Assembly (NCBI GenBank): GCA_934621505.1
Contig: CAKTUU010000037.1
Location: forward strand, 1-19,929
Source of the DNA: an uncultured Clostridia bacterium
GTDB taxonomy: Bacteria > Bacillota > Clostridia > Christensenellales > Aristaeellaceae
Direction: 5' to 3'
DNA: 19,929 nt
The notes beneath the pieces were generated by a model. That model worked only from the letters and a program-made list of their open reading frames with translations, did not search any database and was not told the origin of the DNA. The position numbers and the translations under genes were made by a program. Below are positions 7,024-15,200 of this stretch, one piece after another (position 1 is the first letter of the stretch; each line of letters begins with the position of its first letter).

Positions 7024-8922
7024 ATGAATCCAACCGAAAGAAGCCTTGAAGTCTGGCAGGCTGCGGCTGTCGCCCTGCGCAGGCAGGCGGTGCAGCTGAT
7101 TGACCATGCCGGATCGGGCCATATTGGCGGGTCCATGTCCATTATGGACGTATTGATGATGCTGTACGCCACGGCCGATATTTCGCCCGAGCGCATGGGG
7201 GACGCCAACCGGGACCGCATTGTGCTCAGCATGGGCCATGTGTCGCCCGCGCTGTACTGCGTGCTGGCCGCCTTTGGTTTTGTGGATACCCAGGAATTGT
7301 TTGCGAAGTACCGCCGGGAACCCGGCGTCTATGAGGGTCACCCCAATAATATGGCTCCGGGGGTGGAGTGGTGCAACGGCTGCCTGGGCCAGGGACTCAG
7401 CCAGGGCTGCGGCACAGCGCTGGCCCAAAAGCTGCGCGGTTTTACCCAAGCCCATACCTATGTGGTCATGGGGGACGGCGAGCAAAGCAAGGGCCAGCTT
7501 CAGGAGGCCATGGAGCTGGCAGGCAAGTACAACCTGAACAACCTGACCGCCATTGTGGATATGAACCGCCAGCAGTCCAGCGGACAAACCGCCCAGGTGC
7601 TGGATGTGGATGTGGCCCAGCGCTTTCGTGCCGCCAACTGGGATGTTATCAACATTGACGGGCACGACCTGCAGGCGATTCGAGCCGCGCTGACGGAGGC
7701 TGCAAACGCCCTGCGGCCCACCTGCATTTTGGCTCATACCGTGATGGGCAAAGGCATTCCCCCAATTGAGGACGACTGGCACTATCATGGCAAGCTGCTG
7801 ACGCCGGAGCAGGTTCAGCAGGCCATGGAGCATTTTGACCGTCAGGCGGCCGAGCTGCCGCCGGTAACGCTGCCGCTGCGCCCCTTCTGCGGCGCGCATA
7901 TGGCTGACCCCATTACCAGGCCCGCGCCCCTGAACGCTGGTTCCTTCCATACCTATCAGGCCGATGACAAAGTGGATGGCCGCAAGGCCTGCGCCAATGT
8001 GCTGAAGGAGCTGGCCGCGCTGAATCAGGACATTTGCGTGCTGGACTGCGATTTGGCCGCCGGTCTGGGCATCGACGGGCTGAATGACGTCCGCCCCGGC
8101 ACGCTGGTGGAGTGCGGCATTCAGGAACACAACGCCATGTCCGCCGCCGGTGGTCTGGCGGCCTGCGGCCTGCGCACGTTCTTTATGGACTTTGGCATGT
8201 TCGCGCTGATGGAGCCCATTAACCAGTTGCGGGTGCTGGATCAGAACCATATTCCTCTGAAGGTCATTGCCACCCACTGCGGCGTTGATGTGGGGCAGGA
8301 CGGCAAGTCGCACCAGCTGATTGACGCGATCGCCCTCAGCAATATTCTGCTGGGCTTTGAACTGATTCTGCCCGCCGACCCCAACCAGACGGACCGGGCG
8401 CTGCGGTATTTGGCCGCGTCGGATAAGCCGGGCATTCTGGCGGTTCCCCGGTCGGTTTTGCCTGTGCTGACCAATGACCATGGGCAGCCCCTCTACGGCG
8501 GGGACGAGTCCTTCGCATATGGGCAGGCCGATTGGCTGCGCCGGGGCAGGGACGCGGCCATCGTCGCCTACGGCGTAATGGTCCATAAAGCCCTGGAGGC
8601 CGCGGAACTGCTGGCACGGCAGGGCATTGACTGCGGCGTGCTGAATGTATCCGCCCCCAAGGCGCTGGACGAGGAAAAAATCCGCCAGGCGGCGGCCACG
8701 GGGCTGGTGCTGGCGGCGGAGGATCACAACCAGGCGTCCGGGCTGGGGGCCATGCTGGGCGCTTATCTGATGGAACACAACCTGTCCTGCGCGTATGTGC
8801 GCATGGGGGTTACGGCCTATGGCATCTCCGCGCCTGCGGCCAAGCAATACGCCGTGCAGCATTTGCAGGCTGAGGACCTGGCGAATGCGGTAGCAAAGGC
8901 ACGACTGGGAGGACAACCATGA
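7024..8922 (+). CDS. Single-chain transketolase, catabolic subtype
   Basis: A 632-residue thiamine-diphosphate enzyme that moves a ketol unit between a ketose donor and an aldose acceptor. The N-terminal domain has SGHIGGSMSIMDVL (around 30-43), SMGHVSPALYCVLA (69-82) and the diphosphate/metal motif GDGEQSKGQLQEA... ending at VDMN (150 to about 181). The pyrimidine-binding domain has ECGIQEHNAMSAAGGLA with the catalytic Glu near 368, and the C-terminal domain includes RMGVTAYGISAPA. The SGHIGG and ECGIQEHN forms resemble the split, two-subunit transketolases of sugar catabolism rather than housekeeping TktA, but here both halves are in one chain. The start lies eight bases after the kinase stop, with only a weak ribosome site. 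The stop overlaps the FGGY start by four bases (ATGA). Confidence 0.93.
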   Translation: MNPTERSLEVWQAAAVALRRQAVQLIDHAGSGHIGGSMSIMDVLMMLYATADISPERMGDANRDRIVLSMGHVSPALYCVLAAFGFVDTQELFAKYRREPGVYEGHPNNMAPGVEWCNGCLGQGLSQGCGTALAQKLRGFTQAHTYVVMGDGEQSKGQLQEAMELAGKYNLNNLTAIVDMNRQQSSGQTAQVLDVDVAQRFRAANWDVINIDGHDLQAIRAALTEAANALRPTCILAHTVMGKGIPPIEDDWHYHGKLLTPEQVQQAMEHFDRQAAELPPVTLPLRPFCGAHMADPITRPAPLNAGSFHTYQADDKVDGRKACANVLKELAALNQDICVLDCDLAAGLGIDGLNDVRPGTLVECGIQEHNAMSAAGGLAACGLRTFFMDFGMFALMEPINQLRVLDQNHIPLKVIATHCGVDVGQDGKSHQLIDAIALSNILLGFELILPADPNQTDRALRYLAASDKPGILAVPRSVLPVLTNDHGQPLYGGDESFAYGQADWLRRGRDAAIVAYGVMVHKALEAAELLARQGIDCGVLNVSAPKALDEEKIRQAAATGLVLAAEDHNQASGLGAMLGAYLMEHNLSCAYVRMGVTAYGISAPAAKQYAVQHLQAEDLANAVAKARLGGQP

Positions 8923-10433
8923 GCTTACTTGGCATTGATTTGGGCACCAGCAACTGCAAATGCGTCGCCTTTCGCGAGGATGGCAAGGTGCTGGCCCAGG
9001 CTTCCGTATCCTATACCCCCTGCACGCCCCAGCCGGACCGCATGGAAATAGACGCAGAGGTGTTTTGGGACGCGTTTGTAAAGACCGTTCGCACCGTATC
9101 GGCGCTGATGGACGAGGACCCCGTGGTGGCGCTGGCTGTCAGTTCCCAGGGCGAAACCATCATTCCCGTGGATAAGGAAGGAAACTGCGTAGGCCCGGCC
9201 ATTATGAACGGCGATAACCGCGCCAGGGAGCAGATTGCCCAAATGGAGCGGGAGCTGGGGCGGCGTCGCATTTACAACATTACCGGCCTGCCGCTGGATA
9301 CCACCTTTGGCGGCACCAAAATCATGTGGGTACGCCAGAACCAGCCGGATTTGTACGCCAAAACCGCCAAATTTCTTTCCTGCGAGGATTTTATCCTGAC
9401 CCGCCTGGGCTTCGGCGCGTATTCCAGCAAATGCCTGTGCTGCCGCACCCTGCTGATGGACGTAAAGAAGCGCTGCTGGTCGGACGATATGCTGAAGGTA
9501 ACCGGCATTGACGCCGCCAAATTGAGCGAGCCGGTTTCCTCCGGTCAGCTGATTGGCAGGCTGGATAAGGGAATTGCCGCCCTGCTGGGCCTGAACGAGG
9601 GCACCGGCGTGGCCGCCGCGGGCCATGACCAGTGCTGCAACATTCTGGGCAGCGGCGTTACCGACGCCACAGCCGCCAGCGATGCGGCGGGCACGTTTGA
9701 GGGCGTATCCATCCTGACGGGCACGGCGGATACCTCCGACTTTGCCTTTGCCAACAGCATCAACACCTATTGCCACCTGTTTGACGACCAGTTTATCTCC
9801 CACGCCTTCTTCCCGTCCGGCTTTACCATGAACTGGATGATGGACATGCTGCGTTACAGCGGCGCGTCCGTCAGCAAGGGCGAATTGTTCGCGCGGCTGG
9901 ACGCCAGCGTGGAGCAGCTGGGGGACAGGCCCACCGGCGTGTTTGTGCTGCCCCACCTGGTAGGCTCCTGCAACCCGGATTATGACCGCAGCGCGACCGG
10001 TACGGTGGTGGGCATTACCCCCAATACCCGTCCGGAGGTGCTGTACAAGGCCATTTACGAAAGCATCGCCTACGAATTTGCCGCCATGACCCGCCTGCTG
10101 TCCCACTTGGGGAATTATCAGCGGGTGCATATCAGCGGCGGCGGCTCCAAGTCCGACTTTACGCTGGCGCTGCGGGCGGCGGTTTCCGGCAAGCCGGTGT
10201 ACCGCACCACATCGTCGGAGGCCGTGTGCCAGGGCGCGGCGCTGCTGTCCGGTATCGCGGTGGGCATCTACCGGGACCGGGAGGACGCGGTTCGCAAGGT
10301 CATTCATCTGAGCGACTGCTTTGAGCCCCGGAAGGAGTTGTCCGAAGCCTATCAGGCGTCGGAAACCATGTACCACAACATTTACAAAGCGCTGGAGCCT
10401 ATTCGCAGGCAATGGTCCGGCATTCAGGAATAA
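8919..10433 (+). CDS. FGGY-family carbohydrate kinase
   Basis: A 504-residue FGGY kinase, the family of xylulokinase, glycerol kinase and gluconokinase, expected to phosphorylate a ketose or polyol. The first actin-like fold starts with LLGIDLGTSNCKCVAF (phosphate loop). GHDQ near 236-238 contains the likely catalytic Asp, and the second fold has HISGGGSKSDFTLALRAA (about 404-421) for ATP. The xylulokinase substrate loop GQMHG is replaced by SSQGETIIPVD, so plain xylulose is not certain. A cysteine-rich stretch, SSKCLCCRT (169-177), sits where relatives have SNASRT-like sequence. It is coupled to the transketolase by an ATGA overlap, suggesting that its product feeds the transketolase. I give no gene symbol because the substrate is unknown. 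Confidence 0.9.
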   Translation: MSLLGIDLGTSNCKCVAFREDGKVLAQASVSYTPCTPQPDRMEIDAEVFWDAFVKTVRTVSALMDEDPVVALAVSSQGETIIPVDKEGNCVGPAIMNGDNRAREQIAQMERELGRRRIYNITGLPLDTTFGGTKIMWVRQNQPDLYAKTAKFLSCEDFILTRLGFGAYSSKCLCCRTLLMDVKKRCWSDDMLKVTGIDAAKLSEPVSSGQLIGRLDKGIAALLGLNEGTGVAAAGHDQCCNILGSGVTDATAASDAAGTFEGVSILTGTADTSDFAFANSINTYCHLFDDQFISHAFFPSGFTMNWMMDMLRYSGASVSKGELFARLDASVEQLGDRPTGVFVLPHLVGSCNPDYDRSATGTVVGITPNTRPEVLYKAIYESIAYEFAAMTRLLSHLGNYQRVHISGGGSKSDFTLALRAAVSGKPVYRTTSSEAVCQGAALLSGIAVGIYRDREDAVRKVIHLSDCFEPRKELSEAYQASETMYHNIYKALEPIRRQWSGIQE

Positions 10434-10446
10434 AGGAGTGTGCGCG

Positions 10447-11601
10447 ATGAGAGAACTACACGCGGGCGTTATCGGTTACGGCTTCATGGGCAAAACCCAT
10501 ACCCACAGCTACAAGACCATCCCTCTGTATTATTCCAATCTGCCCTTTACGGTACGCCTGGAAGGCATTTGCGATACCACCCCCCACGTCGCGGAGGAAG
10601 CCCGGGATATGCAGGGCTATGCCTATGCCACCACCGACCCCATGCAGATTATCAACGACCCCAAGATTGACGTGGTCAGCATTTGCACGCCCAACGTGTT
10701 CCATAAGGATCTGGTGCTGGCGGCGCTGAAGGCGGGCAAGCATGTGTACTGCGACAAACCGCTGACCGCCAACGCCGCGGAAAGCCGCGAAATTTTGGAC
10801 GTGCTGCCCAATTACCCTCACCAGACCACCCAGGTGGCGCTGCAGATGCGCTTTTACCCGGCGGTGATGCGGGCCAAGCAGCTGATTGAGGAGGGCCGCC
10901 TGGGCAAGATTTTCCTGTACCAGTGCGATTACCTGCATTCCTCCGGCATTGACCCCAACAAGCCCCTGAGCTGGAAGCAGAACCGCAGCTTTGGCGGCGG
11001 CGGTGTGCTGCTGGATTTGGGCGCTCATGCCTACGATGTCATGTATTACCTGCTGGGCGAATACCAGAATGTGTATACCATTACGGATATCGTCTACCCC
11101 CAGCGTCCCGATGGCAAGGGCTCCATTGTCAACGTGGAGGCGGAGGATACCGCCATCACCCTGGCTGCCATGAAAAGCGGCTGCACCGGCAAAATTCTGG
11201 TCAGCAAGGTGGCTACCGGCATGATGGACGAACTGCGCTTTGACATTCATGGCGAAAAGGGCGCGCTGTCCTTCTCCACCATGAATCCGGGCTACCTGCG
11301 CTTCTATGACGCAACCCGGCCGGAGCAGCCCCTTGGCGGTGAAGCGGGCTTTACCTGGATTGACTGCCATCAAAAGTACCCCGAGCCCGGCGGACACTTC
11401 CCCAACCCGCGCTTTGCCATCGGCTTCCTGCGGGCCCACGCGGGCAGCATGTACAATTTCCTGGAGAATGTGGCCGCAGGCCGTCAGTCCTCGCCGTCCT
11501 TTGCGGAAAGCGCGTATATTCAGCAGGTGATGGAAAGCTGTTATCAATCCCAGGCGGAAAACCGCTGGGTGAATATGGAAGGAGATACGGAGCATGATTG
11601 A
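10447..11601 (+). CDS. Gfo/Idh/MocA-family NAD(P)-dependent oxidoreductase
   Basis: A 384-residue two-domain dehydrogenase acting on a sugar, inositol or sugar derivative. The N-terminal Rossmann fold has GYGFMGKTH (GxGxxG), SICTPNVFHKDLVLAAL and KHVYCDKPL, the DKP form of the usual EKP motif with the catalytic Lys. The C-terminal domain has GGGVLLDLGAHAYDVMYYLLG, the conserved D-x-G-x-H-x-x-D group. AAAGGAG lies eight bases before ATG 10447. It follows the kinase gene after 13 bases and overlaps the VOC gene by eight. In context it may oxidise or reduce the imported compound before phosphorylation. Regiochemistry cannot be predicted for this family, and some members perform transient oxidation instead of net dehydrogenation. 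Confidence 0.93.
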   Translation: MRELHAGVIGYGFMGKTHTHSYKTIPLYYSNLPFTVRLEGICDTTPHVAEEARDMQGYAYATTDPMQIINDPKIDVVSICTPNVFHKDLVLAALKAGKHVYCDKPLTANAAESREILDVLPNYPHQTTQVALQMRFYPAVMRAKQLIEEGRLGKIFLYQCDYLHSSGIDPNKPLSWKQNRSFGGGGVLLDLGAHAYDVMYYLLGEYQNVYTITDIVYPQRPDGKGSIVNVEAEDTAITLAAMKSGCTGKILVSKVATGMMDELRFDIHGEKGALSFSTMNPGYLRFYDATRPEQPLGGEAGFTWIDCHQKYPEPGGHFPNPRFAIGFLRAHAGSMYNFLENVAAGRQSSPSFAESAYIQQVMESCYQSQAENRWVNMEGDTEHD

Positions 11602-12001
11602 AACCAAGGGCCTTTTGCATATTGGCATGCCGGTGGTAAGCACCAAGGAAGCCATCGACTGGTACTGCAAGAACATGGGCTTTGAACTGGCCTACGAAAC
11701 GGTGTATAAGGGACATGAAATTGCCGAAAACGTGGCCTTTGTGCGCAAGGACGACGTGATGCTGGAGCTGTACGAGTTCCTGGGCGGACCGGACCGGGAA
11801 GCGGTCATCAACAATCCCAAGCTGATCGACCATGTGGCCTACCGGGTGGATGACATTGAAGCGGCCTACGCCGAGGCCAAGCGGCTGGGCCTGAACATCA
11901 AAAAGGATATTCAGGATCTGGACTTTTGGGAAAATGGCTGCCGTTACTTCATGGTAACCACCGCTAACGGCGATACCGTGGAATATATGCAGATGCTGTA
12001 A
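11594..12001 (+). CDS. VOC-superfamily metalloprotein (glyoxalase/dioxygenase fold)
   Basis: A 135-residue protein with two beta-alpha-beta-beta-beta modules (LLHIGMPVVSTKEAIDWYCKNMGFEL... and LIDHVAYRVDDIEAAYAEAKRLG...). The four positions that bind metal in glyoxalase I and methylmalonyl-CoA epimerase are all filled: His9, Glu58, His80 and Glu130. An isomerase, epimerase or lyase role on a sugar-derived carbonyl compound is therefore plausible. It overlaps the dehydrogenase gene by eight bases and is last in the operon, before a strong terminator. VOC proteins are often called lactoylglutathione lyase by default; nothing here supports glutathione use. It might supply the isomerisation step otherwise missing from the operon, which is inference. 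Confidence 0.88.
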   Translation: MIETKGLLHIGMPVVSTKEAIDWYCKNMGFELAYETVYKGHEIAENVAFVRKDDVMLELYEFLGGPDREAVINNPKLIDHVAYRVDDIEAAYAEAKRLGLNIKKDIQDLDFWENGCRYFMVTTANGDTVEYMQML

Positions 12002-12019
12002 AATAAGACAAAGAAACCG

Positions 12020-12063
12020 AAAAGGGCGTTGGATGCCGCGTGCATCCGACGCCCTTTTTTATT
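12020..12063 (+). terminator. Terminator of the sugar operon
   Basis: AAAAGGGCGTTGGATGC (12020-12036) pairs with GCATCCGACGCCCTTTT (12042-12058) with one T-G wobble and a five-base loop, running into TTTTTTATTT. A textbook intrinsic terminator 19 bases after the VOC stop. Confidence 0.93.
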
Positions 12064-12145
12064 TGCCGCGGTCAAATCCTCAAGAGGCTTTTTTGCGTCT
12101 TATAGTATGAAGAAAACCAAATGGTTGCGACAGGAGGTAGGAAGA

Positions 12146-13243
12146 ATGAAAAAGCGACTGGCTGTTTTGCTGCTCTTATTCCTTTGTCTTCACAGCTGGG
12201 CCGGGGCGGAAGAAGCCTATACCATCGACCAGGTAAGGCAGCAGGCTGCGGCCGGGTGGCGCCAAACCTATGAGGCCTATGGGAGAAACATCGTTGCTGA
12301 TGTGGAGGCGGTCATTCCGGCTGTGCATCAGGTTCCCATTGAAAGGCTGACCTTTGCCCGCACGGAACCGGCGGTTACGGAGGAAGAAACCGGGCTGACC
12401 TTCATTGTCCGCCCGGAGGAAAATGTGTTCGCCTTTGCGACCGATGACTTTATCGAGATCATTCCTCAACAACGGGACAAGAAAAACGACGGCTGCATCG
12501 GCCATCCCCGGGAATGGAACCGGGCTTATGCCCAGGGCAATTCCCTTACCCTTCAGGGAACCGTCGATATTATCCGGGAAGCGCTGTCCGTTATGCGTCT
12601 GGATGTGGACAACTGGGATTTGGAGCACCCCTATGAACTGGCGACCTTCCGCTTTTTTCATCCCAAGACAAAGGAAATTGCAGCGCCGGGCGAATATATG
12701 ATTTATTTTCACCAGAAGGTTAACGGAATCCCCCTGCTGAACCATGCGGGAGCCACCTTTTATCAAAAAACCAGAGGCAACGCCACCATTCGCCTGAACG
12801 CATCGGTCATTGACCGGGATATGTACGATATCAGCGCGCCTATGCTGAAACCCATAGAACGCATAGCGGACGATGTGCCCCTGTGCGGCTTTTCCAAAAT
12901 CATTGAGGCAGCCGAACGGGAAATTCTGGCCGGGCATATACGCAAAATCTACCATTTGGAATTTGGCTACCTGTTTTACGAGGACCCGGATTGTGTTTCC
13001 AGCCGTACCCAGACGGACCATTTTTACGCAGTTCCCGCATGGCAGCTAAGCTGTCTGTACATGAGCAACCCCCGGAAGGAGCTTCCGGAATATGGACAGG
13101 AGGAAACCGGCGACGCGCGCTACAGTCTGGAATACGCGTGCCTGACCATTGACGCGCAAACCGGGGAAATACGGGACTTTATGAGCCAGAAGAAGGACCG
13201 GGCCCTGTACCATGGCTTCCTTTCCTGGGAAGATGTACGGTGA
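12146..13243 (+). CDS. Secreted protein of unknown function
   Basis: A 365-residue protein with a clear signal peptide (MKKRLAVLLLLFLCLHSWAGA, cleavage likely after AGA at 21). The start at 12146 is set by CAGGAGGTAGG upstream; an earlier in-frame ATG would add 39 residues overlapping the preceding terminator. I do not recognise a catalytic motif. The mature part is soluble, rich in charged residues, and near the end has YAVPAWQLSCLYM followed by LEYACLTIDAQTGEIRDF. That arrangement recalls the C-terminal repeat of YycH/YycI-like and PepSY-related extracytoplasmic proteins, where the sequence around DAQTGE closes a beta-sheet; this is a loose structural impression only. It stands between two terminators as its own unit and converges on rny. 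Confidence 0.8.
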   Translation: MKKRLAVLLLLFLCLHSWAGAEEAYTIDQVRQQAAAGWRQTYEAYGRNIVADVEAVIPAVHQVPIERLTFARTEPAVTEEETGLTFIVRPEENVFAFATDDFIEIIPQQRDKKNDGCIGHPREWNRAYAQGNSLTLQGTVDIIREALSVMRLDVDNWDLEHPYELATFRFFHPKTKEIAAPGEYMIYFHQKVNGIPLLNHAGATFYQKTRGNATIRLNASVIDRDMYDISAPMLKPIERIADDVPLCGFSKIIEAAEREILAGHIRKIYHLEFGYLFYEDPDCVSSRTQTDHFYAVPAWQLSCLYMSNPRKELPEYGQEETGDARYSLEYACLTIDAQTGEIRDFMSQKKDRALYHGFLSWEDVR

Positions 13244-13248
13244 CAATG

Positions 13249-13282
13249 CAAAAGGCGAGGACATTCCTGCCCTCGCCTTTGT
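13249..13282. terminator. Bidirectional terminator between secreted-protein gene and rny
   Basis: AAAAGGCGAGG (13250-13260) pairs with CCTCGCCTTT (13271-13280) around a ten-base loop. It sits in the 47-base gap between two convergent genes, with short T runs on both strands, so it can serve both. Confidence 0.8.
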
Positions 13283-13290
13283 GATACGGC

Positions 13291-14832
13291 TTACTTGGCG
13301 TATTCGGTGGAACGGGTTTCCCGAATCACGTTTACGCGAATCTGGCCGGGGTATTCCAGCTCCTTTTCGATGCGCTTGGCCACTTCCTTGGCCAGTACCT
13401 GGGTGCCCTCGTCGGTAATATCCTCGGGCTTGACCATGATGCGCACCTCGCGGCCGGACTGGATGGCAAAGCACTTTTCCACACCGGGGAAGGAATTGGC
13501 GATTTCCTCCAGCTTCTCCAAACGCTTGATGTAGTTTTCCAGACTCTCGCGGCGCGCGCCGGGACGGGCGGCGGAAATGGCGTCGGCGGCCTGCACCAGC
13601 ACGGCTTCAATGGTCTGGGGCTCCACATCGTTATGGTGGGCCAGAATGGCGTGAATCACATCCGGACTTTCGTGATACTTGCGGGCCAGCTCGGCGCCCA
13701 GGGTTACGTGGGTGCCTTCCGCCTCGTGGTCAACGGCCTTGCCGATATCGTGCAGCAAACCGGCGCGCTTGGCCAGGGCCACGTCCGCGCCCAGCTCGGC
13801 GGCCATCATACCGGCCAGATGGCTGACCTCGATGGAGTGCTTCAGCACGTTCTGCCCGTAGCTGGTACGGTACCGCAAACGGCCCAGCAGCTTGACCAGC
13901 TCATGGTGAATGCCGTGCTGATGGGTTTCAAACACGGCCTGCTCGCCAGCCTCGCGGATTTGGTTGTCTACTTCCTTACGGGCCTTTTCCACCATTTCCT
14001 CAATGCGGGCGGGGTGGATGCGGCCGTCCATGATCAAACGCTCCACGGCAATGCGGGCGATTTCACGGCGAATGGGGTCAAAGGCGGACACGATGACCGC
14101 CTCGGGGGTATCGTCAATGATCAGGTCAACGCCGGTAGCGGTTTCCAGAGCGCGGATGTTGCGGCCCTCGCGGCCGATGATGCGGCCCTTCATGTCGTCG
14201 TTGGGCAGGTTGATTACGGATACGGTGCTTTCCGCCACATGGTCGGCGGCGCACTTTTGAATGGCCAGGGCGATGATGTTGCGGGCCTTCTTTTCGCCCT
14301 CCTCACGAGCGCGGGTTTCGATTTCCCGCACCATGGCGGCGGCGTCGTGATAGGCGTCCTTCTGGATGCGGGTCACCAGCATGTGACAGGCCTCGTCCTG
14401 GGTCATGCCGGCAATGCGCTCCAGCTCCTGCATCTGCTTTTGTTCGCCCGCGTCCAGCTCTTCCTGCTGCTTTTGCAGGTCGGCCTGCTTCTGGGTCAGG
14501 CTGTCCTCGCGCTTTTCCAGAGCGTCCTGCTTTTTGTCCAGGGATTCCTCACGCTGCAGGATGCGGCGCTCGCTGCGCTGCACCTCGGCCCGGCGGTCGC
14601 GGCACTCCCGGTCCAGTTCGGTCTTCAGGCGAAGCACTTCTTCCTTGGCTTCCAGAATGGTTTCTTTTTTCTTTTCGTCCGCCTTGCGCTGGGCGTCCTC
14701 CAACAGGTTTTTGGCATATTCCTCGGTACGGCCAATTTTTTTCTCGCTGGATTGTTTACGGTACTGATAACCGCCCGCCACGCCCGCTGCGGCCGTGGCT
14801 AGGGCAATCAAAATAGCAACAATCGGTGACAT
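13291..14832 (-). CDS. rny: Ribonuclease Y
   Basis: A 513-residue membrane-anchored endoribonuclease that starts mRNA decay in Bacillota. Residues 1-21 are the N-terminal membrane helix. About 25-200 are a long charged coiled coil (KKKETILEAKEEVLRLKTELDRE...). A KH RNA-binding domain with GRIIGREGRNIR lies near 216-227. The HD nuclease domain follows, with His332 in LKHSIEVSHL and LLHDIGK at 359-365 carrying the metal-binding HD pair. Length and order match the family. The start ATG has only AAAGGGG about 13 bases upstream, a weak ribosome site. The leader upstream contains a proposed structured RNA with a terminator (14910-15195), so rny may depend on read-through. Neighbours are unrelated in function. 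Confidence 0.97.
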   Translation of the reverse strand: MSPIVAILIALATAAAGVAGGYQYRKQSSEKKIGRTEEYAKNLLEDAQRKADEKKKETILEAKEEVLRLKTELDRECRDRRAEVQRSERRILQREESLDKKQDALEKREDSLTQKQADLQKQQEELDAGEQKQMQELERIAGMTQDEACHMLVTRIQKDAYHDAAAMVREIETRAREEGEKKARNIIALAIQKCAADHVAESTVSVINLPNDDMKGRIIGREGRNIRALETATGVDLIIDDTPEAVIVSAFDPIRREIARIAVERLIMDGRIHPARIEEMVEKARKEVDNQIREAGEQAVFETHQHGIHHELVKLLGRLRYRTSYGQNVLKHSIEVSHLAGMMAAELGADVALAKRAGLLHDIGKAVDHEAEGTHVTLGAELARKYHESPDVIHAILAHHNDVEPQTIEAVLVQAADAISAARPGARRESLENYIKRLEKLEEIANSFPGVEKCFAIQSGREVRIMVKPEDITDEGTQVLAKEVAKRIEKELEYPGQIRVNVIRETRSTEYAK

Positions 14833-14892
14833 TGACTACGCTGCGCCCCTTTCTTTCTCATTTTTTTCAATGCTTTTTGTCCAATGTTCGGG

Positions 14893-14918
14893 GGCTTTTT
14901 TGGGAAAGCAAAAAAGCC
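14893..14918. repeat. A/T-tract inverted repeat overlapping the rny-leader terminator
   Basis: GGCTTTTTT (14893-14901) and AAAAAAGCC (14910-14918) are perfect complements with an eight-base loop. On the minus strand the T run of the upstream terminator forms one arm, so this hairpin and the terminator cannot fully form together. Confidence 0.6.
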
Positions 14919-14942
14919 GACGAGCCAGAAGCTCGCACGGCT
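14910..14942 (-). terminator. Terminator in the rny leader
   Basis: On the minus strand AGCCGTGCGAGC (14942-14931) pairs with GCTCGTCGGCT (14925-14915), with one bulged base and a five-base loop, and ends in TTTTTT. It lies 78 bases before the rny start and about 250 bases after a consensus promoter. Confidence 0.8.
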
Positions 14943-15195
14943 ATATGTACAACTGCTTAACGGGCGGGCATAAACGCCGTTTCCCTTGCACGGAAAACAC
15001 AAGGACGGTGTAAAGCGCCCTATTCGCGTATGCATACCAACTATATACCCACACAAACGTCCCCAAAAGACGTTTTTCATAAGCAAATCCCGTTGCTGCG
15101 AAGCCGGGAAAACCCCACAGGGTAGCGGGGAAAGCCAGGGAATATATCGCAAAACAGCAAGGCTTGCGCTGACACGCTTCGCCTATATAGCCGAC
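14910..15195 (-). ncRNA. Candidate structured noncoding RNA or cis-regulatory leader of rny
   Basis: A transcript of about 285 bases is bounded by a perfect promoter (15201-15229) and an intrinsic terminator, with no supported gene inside. The first bases CGGCTATAT (15193-15185) are complementary to ATATAGCCG (14946-14938) just before the terminator loop, giving a 9-pair closing stem. Inside are further hairpins on the minus strand: CCCCGC/GTGGGG near 15130-15113, AAACGTC/GACGTTT near 15075-15055, and a rod from GGGC near 15020 to GCCC near 14970 containing CCTTG/CAAGG. I see none of the marker sequences of tmRNA, RNase P RNA, SRP RNA, T-box or the common riboswitches. A 6S RNA or another Rfam class not recognisable by eye remains possible. 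Confidence 0.5.
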
Positions 15196-15200
15196 ACCTT

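Noticed and set aside
6889..8916. 675-residue open frame on the minus strand opposite the transketolase
   Set aside because: A mirror of the GC-rich transketolase codons: low-complexity Gln/His/Gly/Ala-rich protein, no ribosome site, no known domain.
13633..14802. 389-residue plus-strand open frame opposite rny
   Set aside because: A leucine- and glycine-rich shadow of the rny coding strand; rny has every family motif and the shadow has none.
14808..15152. Minus-strand open frame through the rny leader
   Set aside because: No ribosome site at its start, no domain, and it crosses the terminator and the rny start; RNA structure explains the region better.
14910..15195. Known riboswitch, T-box, tmRNA, SRP RNA or RNase P RNA in the rny leader
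   Set aside because: None of the conserved core motifs I can recall for these classes is present; 6S and rarer Rfam classes cannot be excluded by eye.
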